Below are positions 23,083-33,319 of a DNA stretch of 54,886 nt, one piece after another (within the stretch, counting starts at the first letter, position 1; every line of letters begins with the position of its first letter). Origin of the DNA: SAR86 cluster bacterium (GTDB lineage: Bacteria > Pseudomonadota > Gammaproteobacteria > Pseudomonadales > Pseudohongiellaceae); NCBI GenBank assembly GCA_002746215.1, contig NVWI01000002.1, positions 130,254 through 185,139 of the forward strand, written 5' to 3'. Below the pieces are notes generated by a model that worked only from the letters and a program-made list of their open reading frames with translations, was not told the DNA's origin and did not search any database. A program made the position numbers and the translations under genes.

Positions 23083-24243
23083 TTATTCCTCCATTTCCAG
23101 CATACCGTTATCAATACCGTTATAAGAAGTGCTAGTTAACCATTGATAACTAGCATCAAATAATTGCTCCGCATCTTTTTCCCACATAGCATTATGAGAC
23201 GAGCAGGACATTTCAATGTAGACTTTTTTATCAGACCCCAGATCTGCATACATGTCCTGGACTCGTTCCGGGCTTACTTGAGCATCATGTGTACCGGCTA
23301 CCATCATGATAGGCGTCAAAGTATTTGCAACTTCAATAGAGGTCCACCCAAAAGTAGGTGTTCTGGGTGCTCTTCTTACGCCACTTCCCCAAGTAGCACC
23401 GACCGGGTCTGAATCCAGCATGGCAGCCCAAACAGCATCGCTGACAGCCGGATCATACTGATCAGAACAACCCACCTGCCTGTTCCAGTTATTAACAAAG
23501 TCATCGTGGGATTGTTTGGTGAAAACAGCTCCTGCAATTTCTGCCTGAGCTTCGGTTGCCGGCAATTGGCGACTATAAGCAGGGGCAAGCAACACAATAT
23601 TCCCTACTTTTTCCGGATTGAGTGCAGCATAACCTGCTGATCTTGGTCCACCCTGAGACCAACCGACCAGATGCACAGTTCCCACACCTCTTAACTCTCG
23701 CAAATAATCCACAACAGCATCGATATCATGCCAGTCCGAAGTCATCGTCGTGGCCGCATAGGGATAACTTGAGCTACAGCTGTCACCAAATAATTCTTCC
23801 TGTTGTTGTGCGGAAAGGTTACATCTGTCATTCATAACTAATGGGCGTGTAGAACGGCCATAACCGGTGGTATCCATAGCAAAAACATCCATTCCTAGCT
23901 CTGCCAGATAAGCCATCCAGCTATGGCCGGAATAAGGCACATCAAAACCGACTTCGGCTGGCGTTCCGGCACCATGAATAAAAAGAACAACCTGCCCTTC
24001 CAGCGAATCAGGTATGGAAGTCAGAACTCTTTCTCGGACATACAATTGGGCAATTTCTCCGCTCATGGAGGGGGCTGTCGACACTACAGACACAAAATGA
24101 TCGACAGATATAATCTCATTCCCAACATCTGTATCATCAGCACCCTCATTTACAGAAGTATTATCCTGATCTTGCATACACCCGCCTAAAAAAATTATAA
24201 AGACCCAAGAGGCTAGGAAGAACATTACTTTTTTTCTAATCAT
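23083..24243 (-). CDS. Lipoprotein alpha/beta hydrolase
   Basis: 386 residues beginning with a lipoprotein signal, lipobox LGGC ending at C22. The hydrolase core starts near residue 84 (VVLFIHGAGTPAE, oxyanion region), has the nucleophile elbow GWSQGG with S196, a later Asp in VAGTHDAQVSPE and a His in SSHNAMW. An insertion with three Cys between the first strands and the elbow (residues 141-156) may form disulfides. It is probably an outer-membrane-anchored esterase or lipase-like enzyme; substrate unknown. It stands alone. Confidence 0.85.
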   Translation of the reverse strand: MIRKKVMFFLASWVFIIFLGGCMQDQDNTSVNEGADDTDVGNEIISVDHFVSVVSTAPSMSGEIAQLYVRERVLTSIPDSLEGQVVLFIHGAGTPAEVGFDVPYSGHSWMAYLAELGMDVFAMDTTGYGRSTRPLVMNDRCNLSAQQQEELFGDSCSSSYPYAATTMTSDWHDIDAVVDYLRELRGVGTVHLVGWSQGGPRSAGYAALNPEKVGNIVLLAPAYSRQLPATEAQAEIAGAVFTKQSHDDFVNNWNRQVGCSDQYDPAVSDAVWAAMLDSDPVGATWGSGVRRAPRTPTFGWTSIEVANTLTPIMMVAGTHDAQVSPERVQDMYADLGSDKKVYIEMSCSSHNAMWEKDAEQLFDASYQWLTSTSYNGIDNGMLEMEE

Positions 24244-24709
24244 TTTTTTCTCCTAAAACAGGAATAAGTGGCAAACTAAGAGGTGAACGATACCAAGCTG
24301 ATCTATATCAACACATTTTACAGCTTCTTCAAACTGCTTTTTAAAGAAGAGTTCTGGCGCGGGCCCATATCACTCTGGCAGGGCAGACGGATATAAAGTT
24401 ATACCCTGAATCCACGTACAGTAATCACTGTCATCCCCAAAGAAGCCGGTCTTATCTAGTACAACTCGGCGTGCAATATCCGAGTAATACTGACAGGCAT
24501 GGTAGTTATGAAGACGTTTATGTAAAAGTTGACTTATTCAGACCAGAAGGCATGTCAGAAATATATGCTGGCATATACCAACCTTGCAAACCAAAGACCT
24601 GAATCAAAATTTAACTGTAAGCAAGTCTGAAATAAAATATGACTTGCGCTTGCCTGTCGTGCTTATTACATTGCCAATGTATAATCATAACCTTTTTTGG
24701 GGATAACTC
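24244..24709. promoter_or_regulatory. 466-bp gap with the promoter region of the MBL gene
   Basis: No open frame here is convincing on either strand. A TATAAT at 24680-24685 lies 24 bp upstream of the MBL-fold start and is a plausible -10; I see no good -35 at proper spacing. GGGGATAA precedes the ATG as ribosome-binding site. Confidence 0.4.
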
Positions 24710-25765
24710 ATGATCCAAGTATTTCGTCTGCTCATAGCAACCTTGCTGTTCCTTTCACCCATGCTCAGTGCTCAGGAAGAGGCCGCCCTGGACACCGTGT
24801 CTGGCAATCAGATTCGACACATTACCGGCGATCTGTATCGGGCTGGCACCGGAGCCTGGCATTCTATTTTTCTGGTGACGGATGCAGGCATTATTCTGGC
24901 AGACCCTTTAAACACTCCCTATGCTACTTGGCTGAAAGAGCAATTAGACGAACGCTTTGACGTACCGGTGCGCTATATCATTTATAGCCACAGCCATTTT
25001 GATCATGCTGGTGGCGCTGGTGTATTTGCCGATACTGCCACGATTATTGCCCATGAAAGAGTAGCAATAAACATGGATGGGCGTTACCCCCAAATGCCAG
25101 GCGACATGATTGACCGCAACAATAACGGGCTGATTGACCGGGAAGACATCATGATTCCAACCAATGCTGATCCTGGCATCTGCGGTATGGGTAACAACTT
25201 CTTTGATCGAAATGATCTTAATGGTGACGGGGTAATGACACCAGCAGAGCTCCAGGTTGATATTGTTCTGCCGGATATATTTTATTCTGAGCGTATGACC
25301 CTGACTCTAGGTGGCAAGACTGTGGAGCTGATACATCCCGGCAAAAATCATGGGGATGACATGACAGTGGTTTACTTTCCCCAGGAGCGCGTAGTGTTCG
25401 CCGCAGATATGATTGCCGATGCCTTGGTCAGAGATAACATCCATTCTCTACCGAGCGCTTGTGGCCCTCTGGATGGCACTCCAATTGCTGAATGGATAAG
25501 CTCCTATCAAGCGGTTGAGGAACTGGATTTTGATATTTTTGCTGGCGGCCACGGTGATTTTTTTACCAAGGACGAGGTCGCTTCATCTCGGCAGTTTCTG
25601 CAAGACCTGCAGTCTGCCGTCAGCGACGGGATGGCACAAGGACTCTCCCTGGACGAGATGAAACAGCAGGTCATGCTGGAGCAATACGTAGACTGGGAAT
25701 ATTACGAACGCTTACGGGGAAAAAATATTGAGGCAGCCTACCTTAATTTAACCCAATTCAGATAA
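24710..25765 (+). CDS. Secreted MBL-fold metallo-hydrolase with EF-hand-like insert
   Basis: 351 residues with a Sec signal (VFRLLIATLLFLSPMLSAQ). The metal site HSHFDH is intact (H94, H96, D98, H99), with a later HGDDMTV and GGHGDFF giving further ligands. Between the first and second metal motifs sit two EF-hand-like calcium loops: DRNNNGLIDRED (135-146) and DLNGDGVMTPAE (169-180), both with acidic or Asn residues at positions 1, 3, 5, 9 and 12 or close to it. The enzyme is probably periplasmic; substrate unknown (lactonase, phosphatase or lactamase-like). Confidence 0.88.
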   Translation: MIQVFRLLIATLLFLSPMLSAQEEAALDTVSGNQIRHITGDLYRAGTGAWHSIFLVTDAGIILADPLNTPYATWLKEQLDERFDVPVRYIIYSHSHFDHAGGAGVFADTATIIAHERVAINMDGRYPQMPGDMIDRNNNGLIDREDIMIPTNADPGICGMGNNFFDRNDLNGDGVMTPAELQVDIVLPDIFYSERMTLTLGGKTVELIHPGKNHGDDMTVVYFPQERVVFAADMIADALVRDNIHSLPSACGPLDGTPIAEWISSYQAVEELDFDIFAGGHGDFFTKDEVASSRQFLQDLQSAVSDGMAQGLSLDEMKQQVMLEQYVDWEYYERLRGKNIEAAYLNLTQFR

Positions 25766-25846
25766 AAGCTTCATTAGATTAGCAGTGAGTAGGCACAGAT
25801 TACATTCTGAAATGACAAGAACTACATTAAGTAAAACGCTAACGCT

Positions 25847-26875
25847 TTAAAGTTCTGCATTCACAATTCTTGTGCCTTCTACCAGTGCTTTTAATTTCCC
25901 ACGCGCGGATTCACGAGGCAGATATTTCAAGCCGCAATCTGGTGCCGCAATAATACGTTCAGGAGGAATAATCTCAAGCGCTTTGCGTAAACGTTCAGCG
26001 ACAAGTTCAGGCGTCTCCGGCGTTTCATCACCCAAGTTAATCACACCAAGGATGATGGTTTTACTGGGTAAACTGTTCAATGCTGCGGCTAGATCCAGCT
26101 CAGGCTGGGCCGCTTCAATCGAGACTTGATTAACCTCAATGCCTTCAATTAGCGGTAGACATGAATAACCATTTGCAGATTTGTCGGCGACCATGGCAGC
26201 ATAACCAAAGCAAACATGAAGGGCCGTTGTGCCTTTTACGCCTTTGAAAGCACGCGTGATTGCTTCGGCACCATAGGACTTGGCCTCATCATAGCGTGCC
26301 TGTAAATAAGGCTCATCAAATTGCACAACATCTGCTCCAGCAGCAAACAAATCGTGAATTTCTTCGTTAAGACAATCGGCATAAGCCATGGCTACATCTC
26401 TGGGTGTTTTGTAATACTCACTTACGGCTAATTGGGAAAGAGTAAACGGCCCGGGTATGGTAATTTTGATAGTTTTGTCGGTGTTCGCGCGTAAAAATTT
26501 CACATCATCAACATGCACTGACGCCACACGTTTTAAAGGGCCGCTTATTAAAGGAACTTTATTAGGTAAGCCAGCGCGCCCGATCAGTGTTTCAACGCGA
26601 TTACGATCAATTCCCTCTGGCGCATTGGCAAAAGGCGCAGAATAACTTTCACGACGCACTTCACCATCGGTGACTATATCCAAGCCTGCCACTTCCTGAT
26701 CTTTTAACACACTGAGAACGGCATCATTCATCGCTTCTTCAAGCCGATCAGGTTCTACTCGCCACATATCATTACCAATTATTCGTGCCGGTAAACGATG
26801 TCTTAAAGCCTCACGATCAATTAACCATTCAGGCTGAGCGTAACTACCGACCAAAGCTGTTTTAATGACTGTCAT
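25847..26875 (-). CDS. MetE-like cobalamin-independent methionine synthase family protein
   Basis: 342 residues corresponding to the C-terminal catalytic half of MetE (UROD/MetE-like fold). Possible zinc ligands: TTALHVCFGYA (His, Cys), the Glu after ADVVQFDEPYLQ, and APDCGLKYLPRE (Cys). The N-terminal half of true MetE is missing. Such 'core' proteins methylate homocysteine or related thiols, using methyl donors other than 5-methyl-THF in some species. It stands alone, reading opposite to its neighbours on both sides. Confidence 0.85.
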   Translation of the reverse strand: MTVIKTALVGSYAQPEWLIDREALRHRLPARIIGNDMWRVEPDRLEEAMNDAVLSVLKDQEVAGLDIVTDGEVRRESYSAPFANAPEGIDRNRVETLIGRAGLPNKVPLISGPLKRVASVHVDDVKFLRANTDKTIKITIPGPFTLSQLAVSEYYKTPRDVAMAYADCLNEEIHDLFAAGADVVQFDEPYLQARYDEAKSYGAEAITRAFKGVKGTTALHVCFGYAAMVADKSANGYSCLPLIEGIEVNQVSIEAAQPELDLAAALNSLPSKTIILGVINLGDETPETPELVAERLRKALEIIPPERIIAAPDCGLKYLPRESARGKLKALVEGTRIVNAEL

Positions 26876-27094
26876 ACGTGTTTCTTCTCTCTTATTTAAC
26901 TTATTAATTTTTGTTTAGCGTATCAGGCCTTAGCGCTATCATAATTACTTTCGGAGAAGCTGAGTGACAATTCACATCGGCATCATCGAAACCTAATATA
27001 AACACGCCTGCTTGCTTTGAGTCATTTGATAAAAAAAAGTGCCAAGGTTACCATCAAGTTCAGAAAACCATTACTACCACAGGAAGAAAAGGAT

Positions 27095-28030
27095 ATGCCT
27101 TATCGTTTTTTCAAGCAGGTCGTTGCAATTAGTGCCTATTGTTTATTAGCTATTAGCGTCATCGTTCAGGCTAATGCCGCAGATATGAACTGTGATCGTC
27201 AATGCAATATAGATGTACTGTCTAATTATATCAATGCGGTCATCGACGATAGGCCTGGAATAGCACCTTTGGCAACGAATTACCGTGGCACTGAAAATGG
27301 TTTGACTGTTCAAGTGGGTAGAGGGTTCTGGAATACTGCCACGGGCTTGGGCTCTGTAAGATATTATTTTGGAGATCCCGTAAATGGGTCTGCAGCCTTT
27401 TATGGAACGATGGAAGAAGGTGATGCCACTCTTCTGGTGTCCTTGCGAGTTAAGGTTAACGATGGAAAAGTAAGTGAAGCAGAATGGGTTCTCGCTCGAG
27501 CAGGCGAAGCCTTAGTGAATTTTGATGGATTTACAGGAAGTCAACCAAGCGTTCGACTGCTGGATGAAAATGAGCAAAGCTCTCGTCTCAGCATGATTAG
27601 TGCGCCTAATGCTTATTTTGATGCTTTACAGGCCCACGATCCTTATTTTGTTGTGCCTTCTGTTGAAGGTTGCCCGCGTATTGAAAATGGAACAGATGTT
27701 ACTCGTATGATGGGCGCTCAGAACGATGGCGAGGAGGCAGTTGAGTTTGGTTTCAATGATTGCACAACAGGTCTTGAGAGCATTATACAAATAGATGCAG
27801 TGGTTGAACGAGACTATTTAATGATTGACCAAGAAGCCGGTGTTGCACTTGGTCGTGTTGTTTTTCATCGACCTGAAAACGGCCCTTTACGACAAGATGG
27901 TTCTCCTTGGCCACGTTTATTGTTAACCGAATTCTTTACTATTGTTGAAGGAAAAATCTCTGGGATTTATGCAGTGATGCATTACTACAGCGCTGAAGAA
28001 CGCCCAGGTTCTGGCTCTGGATGGCGCTAA
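27095..28030 (+). CDS. Secreted protein of unknown function
   Basis: 311 residues from the ATG at 27095. I chose this start because MPYRFFKQVVAISAYCLLAI..NA begins a clean Sec signal peptide with a predicted cut after ANA; an earlier TTG 78 bp upstream would put extra charged residues in front. The mature protein has an early Cys pair (MNCDRQC), then soluble sequence with many Asp, Gly and Glu. A YRGTENGLTVQVGRGFWN segment and an ending YAVMHYYSAEERPGSGSGWR suggest a nuclear-transport-factor-2-like or SnoaL-like fold, but I do not assign a function. Confidence 0.65.
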   Translation: MPYRFFKQVVAISAYCLLAISVIVQANAADMNCDRQCNIDVLSNYINAVIDDRPGIAPLATNYRGTENGLTVQVGRGFWNTATGLGSVRYYFGDPVNGSAAFYGTMEEGDATLLVSLRVKVNDGKVSEAEWVLARAGEALVNFDGFTGSQPSVRLLDENEQSSRLSMISAPNAYFDALQAHDPYFVVPSVEGCPRIENGTDVTRMMGAQNDGEEAVEFGFNDCTTGLESIIQIDAVVERDYLMIDQEAGVALGRVVFHRPENGPLRQDGSPWPRLLLTEFFTIVEGKISGIYAVMHYYSAEERPGSGSGWR

Positions 28031-28159
28031 TAAAATACGGCAAAAAAATAATTTAAATTCCCATATCCAACATTTTTTTAAAGACCCTAAGCTTTATTTT
28101 TTCTTTCTAGCGTACAGCTAATCAATGCAAAAGCTTCATCGACATCCCTGAGTAAGGCC

Positions 28160-28197
28160 AAGAATAAGTAAACTCAGATTTGAGTTTTCTTATTCTT
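28160..28197. terminator. Strong AT-rich hairpin in the 303-bp gap before moeB
   Basis: AAGAATAAG and CTTATTCTT form the outer arm, AAACTCA and TGAGTTT the inner arm, loop GATT, one bulged base per side. It may end the secreted-protein gene (plus strand) or moeB (minus strand), but it lacks a real T-tract. The rest of 28031-28333 shows nothing I can name. Confidence 0.5.
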
Positions 28198-28333
28198 AAT
28201 TGAAACAAACAGAAATTTCACGCTTTACCAAGAAGTCCTACTCTCCTCCGGTGTCCTGTCCAGCGAGTTCACGCCGTGCAGCCACCTCAAATAGCCCAAT
28301 ATGCAGACTTTCATAATTAACTGCACATAGGAA

Positions 28334-29086
28334 TTAACCACAGCTACAAATAGGGCAGAGCTGGTTTTTTTCTAAGGCCATTTCGCGCCACTGCATGGTG
28401 GCTGCGTCTAGTATCAGTAAGCGACCACAGACGGTGTCACCAATACCACAAATCAGTTTAATTGCTTCCAACGCCTGCATTGAACCAATGATGCCAACCA
28501 GAGGCGCAATCACGCCACTCTCAGAACAACTAAGTGACAATTCGCTCTTGTCATCATAGATACATTGATAACAAGGGCTTTCAGGCAAGCGATGATCAAA
28601 CACGCTGAGCTGAGCCTCCATCCGAATGGCGGCCCCCGATACCAGAGGCACCTTATGCTGTTTACAGTATTTATTAATCTCCAGACGGGTTTGCAGATTA
28701 TCACTGCAATCGACAACAACATCGGCTTTGTTAATTTCTACTGACAAGATATCGCCATGCAAACGTTCAGCAAGAGCTGTCACCACAACCTCCGGATTCA
28801 ACTGCCGTATGCTCTCTTTCAGGGAGGCTACTTTGCTAAGGCCAAGTGACGTGGAATGGTGGGCTATCTGGCGCTGTAAATTACTCAGCTCGACTTTATC
28901 ATTATCAGCAAGCGTAATCTGGCCAACACCAGAACTGGCAAGATACATTGCAGCTGGGCAACCAAGCCCACCAGCACCAACAATCAATACCCTTGCCGCC
29001 AATAACTTTTCCTGCCCGGCAATATCTATACCTGGCAACATAATCTGCCGACTGTATCTTAATAATTGATCGTCATTCATAGGCAT
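28334..29086 (-). CDS. moeB: Molybdopterin-synthase adenylyltransferase MoeB
   Basis: 250 residues, an E1-like ThiF/MoeB adenylating enzyme. The nucleotide-binding GAGGLGCPAAMYLASSGVG, the Arg finger LLRYSRQI..G and zinc ligands CYQC and CPIC are all visible. It activates the C-terminal Gly-Gly of MoaD. It is the last gene of hemA-prfA-prmC-(Sel1)-moeB. ThiF, for thiamine, is closely related and an alternative. Confidence 0.9.
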   Translation of the reverse strand: MPMNDDQLLRYSRQIMLPGIDIAGQEKLLAARVLIVGAGGLGCPAAMYLASSGVGQITLADNDKVELSNLQRQIAHHSTSLGLSKVASLKESIRQLNPEVVVTALAERLHGDILSVEINKADVVVDCSDNLQTRLEINKYCKQHKVPLVSGAAIRMEAQLSVFDHRLPESPCYQCIYDDKSELSLSCSESGVIAPLVGIIGSMQALEAIKLICGIGDTVCGRLLILDAATMQWREMALEKNQLCPICSCG

Positions 29087-29128
29087 TTATTTATTAGTAT
29101 TTATTTATTGCTACTTATTTATAAGCGT

Positions 29129-29911
29129 TTATTCACACGATTTAAATGCTGATCCAATACAGCTCTCTGCCTGGTTTTGCGCCTGAATTAGCAGCACAGA
29201 CTCCAGGTTAGATGCCAGCAAATCACGGCGACTTGCGGCCTGTGTATATTGTAATTCGGTGGCAGCAGCAAACCAGACATAGGCTTGCACTAAATTCACG
29301 TCTACCCCTTCACCCTTCTCATACATTTCTCCCAGTGTATAAAAAGCCCGCGCATGTTGTTGTTTGGCGGCCTTGCGTAACCAGCGCAAAGCCATAAAAT
29401 CATTTTCTGGTGCGCCAAGGCCATCCGCAATCAATATTCCGGTCATATATTCAGCTTCTACCATGGTTTGTTCTGCTGCCAGAATGTACCAACGGAAGGC
29501 TTCATTGTGATTAATTTCCACGCCTTCGCCGTATCGATAAATATCACCCAACACATATTGTGCCGCTGGATCGTTGCCCGCTTCTGCAGCCTGCATAAAC
29601 CAATAAAGTGTTTGTTCAATATCCTGAGCCAGACCGTCACCAAGACGATACATTTGCGCCAGATTATACTGCGCCGCAATATGGCCTTGCTGAGAAGCCC
29701 GCCTATACCAATGGGAAGCTTGTTCAAGGTCTCGCTCAACACCAACCCCATTATCATAGAGTAAACCGAGCATATATTGTGCATCGTTATCACCCTGCTC
29801 CGCTTGTTGCTGAGTGCTGGCAAAATCTATTTCCTGTGCACTTAACGACCCGCTAATAAGAGCACAGGACAATAAAGAGAGCATTAAACTGATGTGCAAA
29901 AGTAATTTCAT
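29129..29911 (-). CDS. Secreted Sel1-repeat (TPR-like) protein
   Basis: 260 residues, signal peptide LLLHISLMLSLLSCALISG, then about five Sel1-like repeats recognisable by A.YMLGLLYDNGVGVERDLEQA and LGEMYEKGEGVDVNLVQAYV. Such repeats form alpha-solenoid protein-binding surfaces. It is inserted between prmC and moeB, which are adjacent in Pseudomonas. Partner unknown. Confidence 0.88.
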   Translation of the reverse strand: MKLLLHISLMLSLLSCALISGSLSAQEIDFASTQQQAEQGDNDAQYMLGLLYDNGVGVERDLEQASHWYRRASQQGHIAAQYNLAQMYRLGDGLAQDIEQTLYWFMQAAEAGNDPAAQYVLGDIYRYGEGVEINHNEAFRWYILAAEQTMVEAEYMTGILIADGLGAPENDFMALRWLRKAAKQQHARAFYTLGEMYEKGEGVDVNLVQAYVWFAAATELQYTQAASRRDLLASNLESVLLIQAQNQAESCIGSAFKSCE

Positions 29912-29938
29912 TGCTTGTTTTTATCTAACAATTCTCAT

Positions 29939-30790
29939 TCAACGGCGAGCCATGGTTACTCTTTCGAGGCCAGCCAGATCTTTATGGGTTTGAATGTCAT
30001 TGTACCCCGATTGCTCTAATAGTTGCCTGACAGCTTCAGCTTGTTGATAACCATGTTCCAGCATCAAAATTGCGTCAGGTTTTAATTTTTCTAAGACTTG
30101 TGTGGCAATCTGCCTTAAGTCAGCCAAGCCTTGTTCTTCCGCAACTAAAGCTTGAACCGGCTCAAACCTGACATCACCTTGAGACAGGTGTACATCGGTT
30201 TTGTCTATATAAGGTGGGTTAGAAATGATCGCATCATACTTTTCATTGCTATTTTCACTGTTCTTTCCACCTTTTAGGGCTTCGCACCAGGAGCCTTGTC
30301 TGAGTTCAATATTATCTAACCTTAAATTTTCAGCATTTAGTTTGGCTACCTTTAATGCGGCTTCACTGCTATCAGTTGCAACCAGTTGCCATTCTGGCCG
30401 CTCTTTAGCTAATGCCAGCGCGATAGCACCTGAACCTGTGCCAAGATCCGCTAGCAAATGCTTACTTGTATCTAAATGTTCAAGCGCTAATTCGACTAAC
30501 AATTCCGTTTCAGGCCGAGGTATGAGCACGTCAGAATTAACTGTCAGATCAAAATCCCAGAACGCTTTTTTTCCAAGCAGATAAGCTATAGGTTGGCCAA
30601 GCGCTCTTTGCCCAAGCAAGTGTAAAAAGGTGTGTTGCTCCGATTCACTTAAATCAATTTCTGGCCAGGTGACTAAAAATTCACGACTTTTCCCAAGCGC
30701 ATGCGCCAGCAAAATCTCCGCATCCAAACGCGGACTTTCACTTTGATTTAAGTGTGAACTTGCATGACTTAAGGCTTGCTGGATTTGCAC
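29939..30790 (-). CDS. prmC: Peptide chain release factor N5-glutamine methyltransferase PrmC
   Basis: 283 residues. It methylates the GGQ glutamine of RF1 and RF2. SAM-binding LADLGTGSGAIALAL and the catalytic NPPYI are both present, with the N-terminal MQIQQALSHASSHL..SPRLDAEILLAH helical lid. The start is GTG at 30790, 15 bp after the prfA stop. Its substrate, RF1, is encoded just upstream. Confidence 0.96.
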   Translation of the reverse strand: MQIQQALSHASSHLNQSESPRLDAEILLAHALGKSREFLVTWPEIDLSESEQHTFLHLLGQRALGQPIAYLLGKKAFWDFDLTVNSDVLIPRPETELLVELALEHLDTSKHLLADLGTGSGAIALALAKERPEWQLVATDSSEAALKVAKLNAENLRLDNIELRQGSWCEALKGGKNSENSNEKYDAIISNPPYIDKTDVHLSQGDVRFEPVQALVAEEQGLADLRQIATQVLEKLKPDAILMLEHGYQQAEAVRQLLEQSGYNDIQTHKDLAGLERVTMARR

Positions 30791-30805
30791 TCGGCTAATC
30801 TAAAT

Positions 30806-31888
30806 CTAGGACGCTAACTCAGCGAGCTGGTCAGCTTGATGCTCATTGATTAACGGTTGAATAACATCGCTGAGATCCCCGCCCATGACATCATTTAATT
30901 TATAAAGCGTCAGCTTAATTCGGTGATCTGTGATACGTCCATCGGGGTAATTATAGGTGCGTATTTTTTCTGAACGATCGCCGCTACCAATCAAATTTCG
31001 CCTGGCATCTGATTGTTCTTGATGTTGCTCCGCTTCAGCTGAGGACTGAAGTTTAGCCTGCAGCAGTGACATAGCTCTGGCCTTGTTTTTATGCTGGGAA
31101 CGCTCATCCTGACATTCCACGACTATGCCGCTAGGTAAATGCGTCAGACGGATAGCTGAATCAGTTTTATTCACATGCTGGCCGCCAGCACCACTGGCTC
31201 GAAAGGTGTCCACTCGCAGGTCATTTTTATTGATTTCAATTTCTTCAATAGCTTCAACTTCAGGCATGACAGCAACCGTACAGGCTGAGGTATGCACTCT
31301 TCCCTGCGTTTCAGTTTCAGGCACTCTCTGCACGCGATGAGCGCCTGATTCAAATTTTAAATTAGCAAATACATTCTTGCCTTGAACCCGGCTAATGATC
31401 TCTTTATAACCACCATGTTCACCGGCTCGCTCACTAATAATTTCCATCTTCCAACCTTGAGATTCAGCATAACGCGAATACATACGGAATAAATCACCAG
31501 AGAAAATAGCCGCTTCATCACCCCCGGTTCCAGCTCGGATTTCCAGAAATACATTGCAGCTATCTTTAGGGTCTTTTGGCAACAAAAGTTTCTGTAATTC
31601 CATTTCTATAACTTCAATTTTTTCACTGGCAAGCACTGCTTCTTCATTGCCCATTTCACGCAAATCTGGATCACTGTCTTTTTGCATCGCCTGCGCTTCT
31701 AGCAGATCAGATTGCACTTGAGTAAAGGACTTAAAATTCTTTACCACGGGTTCCAGTTCAGCATACTCCATAGAATATGCGCGGAATTTATCTTGATTAG
31801 TAATAACCTCAGCATCGCTAAGTAAGCCTTCAAGCTCTTCATAACGGTCTTTCAGGTGTTCTAGCTTTTGTAAAATTGATTCTTTCAT
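30806..31888 (-). CDS. prfA: Peptide chain release factor 1 (RF1)
   Basis: 360 residues. Recognises UAA and UAG stop codons. The universal [19 protein letters not shown] motif (GGQ, the peptidyl-tRNA hydrolysis loop) and the PEVE- and [12 protein letters not shown] segments are clear; the PxT stop-codon recognition motif reads [13 protein letters not shown]. It is 35 bp after hemA and before prmC, the usual operon. Confidence 0.98.
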   Translation of the reverse strand: MKESILQKLEHLKDRYEELEGLLSDAEVITNQDKFRAYSMEYAELEPVVKNFKSFTQVQSDLLEAQAMQKDSDPDLREMGNEEAVLASEKIEVIEMELQKLLLPKDPKDSCNVFLEIRAGTGGDEAAIFSGDLFRMYSRYAESQGWKMEIISERAGEHGGYKEIISRVQGKNVFANLKFESGAHRVQRVPETETQGRVHTSACTVAVMPEVEAIEEIEINKNDLRVDTFRASGAGGQHVNKTDSAIRLTHLPSGIVVECQDERSQHKNKARAMSLLQAKLQSSAEAEQHQEQSDARRNLIGSGDRSEKIRTYNYPDGRITDHRIKLTLYKLNDVMGGDLSDVIQPLINEHQADQLAELAS

Positions 31889-31923
31889 TTAACCCTTAAA
31901 CTCTCAGCACTCTTTCTGCACTA

Positions 31924-33225
31924 TTATTTTTTAATGTTAGTCTCTTTGTTATTCAGCTCAAACAAGACCTGAGCCAACTCAACCAACTCTTCACGACCTT
32001 CAGCACTGGCTTTTTTCATCTGTACGCTCGGTGAATGAATCAGCTTGTTAGTCAGCAAGCGTGCCATATTCGCTAATACGTCTTCAGCACTTTCACCTTT
32101 TTCTAAAGATTTTAACGCCTTCTTCAATTCAGTATCACGAATAGATTCTGCTTTATCACGGTAAGCCTTCAAGCTAGAAACAATATTTAAAGAGCGCTGT
32201 TTGTGTTGGAAATCCAGCACCCCTTTCTCAATAATATGTTCAGCTTCAGCGGCGGCAGTTTGCCGACTCTGCACATTACTATCAATGACTTCTTTGAGGT
32301 CATCCACACTATAAAGATAGATGTCAGCTAGGTCGCCAACTTCTGGTTCTATGTCTCTGGGGACAGCTAAATCCACCATGAAAATCGGTCTATGCTTACG
32401 AATTTTCAGGGCATTTTCAACGGCACCTTTGCCTAAAATCGGCAACTGACTTGCCGTGGAAGACACGACAATATCTGCGTTGATTAATTGTTCGGGTATA
32501 TCCGAAAGTAAGACTTCATCAACCCCATATTTTTCTTTTAATTCCAATGCGTGCGTGAGCGTTCTGTTAGCAACAACTATCTTGGCAACATTTGCTTGCC
32601 TTAGATGCTGTACCACAAGTTCAATGGTGCGCCCTGCACCTATCATTAAAACAGACGCCTTAGAAATATCTTCAAAAATACGTTGAGCTAAGGTCACGGC
32701 GGCAAAAGCCACTGACACAGGATTTTCGCCAATAGCCGTATCAGTCCTCACTTTTTTGGCGACAGTAAAAGTGTCTTCAAAAATTCGATGTAAGTGACTA
32801 TCAACACTACCTGCCTCTTTGGCTACGGCATAAGCAGATTTGATTTGGCCTAATATTTGAGGCTCACCCAATACCATTGAGTCAAGACCACTGGCCACTT
32901 TCATAACGTGTCGAACAGCATCTTCATCCCAATAGGTATAGACACAGTTTTTCAACTCATCAGAATCAAGCTGATGATAGTTTGCCAACCAGGAAAGCAC
33001 TGCCTTTTCAATATCCTGCCTCTGTCCCTCACTCTCAGCTAAATGGCTGGGTACGCAATAAAGCTCAGTGCGATTACAGGTAGACAAAATGGCAAGCTCA
33101 CCCAATTCAGCACTATCACAAGCCTGCTTTAAGGCTTCACGCATGAGTTCGGGGGCAAAGGCGACCTTTTCCCGGATGGCTATACTCGCCGTATTGTGAT
33201 TAATTCCCAGCAGTAGTGTAGCCAT
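31924..33225 (-). CDS. hemA: Glutamyl-tRNA reductase HemA
   Basis: 433 residues, the first committed step of C5-pathway tetrapyrrole synthesis. Catalytic Cys is C50 in [10 protein letters not shown]; the NADPH domain has [12 protein letters not shown] in the middle, and the C-terminal dimerization helix is rich in charged residues. It is first in hemA-prfA-prmC and is divergent from the TPR-lolB-ispE operon across 94 bp. Confidence 0.97.
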   Translation of the reverse strand: MATLLLGINHNTASIAIREKVAFAPELMREALKQACDSAELGELAILSTCNRTELYCVPSHLAESEGQRQDIEKAVLSWLANYHQLDSDELKNCVYTYWDEDAVRHVMKVASGLDSMVLGEPQILGQIKSAYAVAKEAGSVDSHLHRIFEDTFTVAKKVRTDTAIGENPVSVAFAAVTLAQRIFEDISKASVLMIGAGRTIELVVQHLRQANVAKIVVANRTLTHALELKEKYGVDEVLLSDIPEQLINADIVVSSTASQLPILGKGAVENALKIRKHRPIFMVDLAVPRDIEPEVGDLADIYLYSVDDLKEVIDSNVQSRQTAAAEAEHIIEKGVLDFQHKQRSLNIVSSLKAYRDKAESIRDTELKKALKSLEKGESAEDVLANMARLLTNKLIHSPSVQMKKASAEGREELVELAQVLFELNNKETNIKK

Positions 33226-33319
33226 GAAAGAATAGAATCAAGTAATCCAAAATAATAAAAGCATCTATTTTACTCAATACTGTAGTCACTGCCTAATAAG
33301 TCTGGCTATACTTGTCATT

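Noticed and set aside
23164-24189. Several plus-strand open frames opposite the alpha/beta hydrolase
   Set aside because: All lie within the hydrolase gene and have no motif or ribosome-binding site of note.
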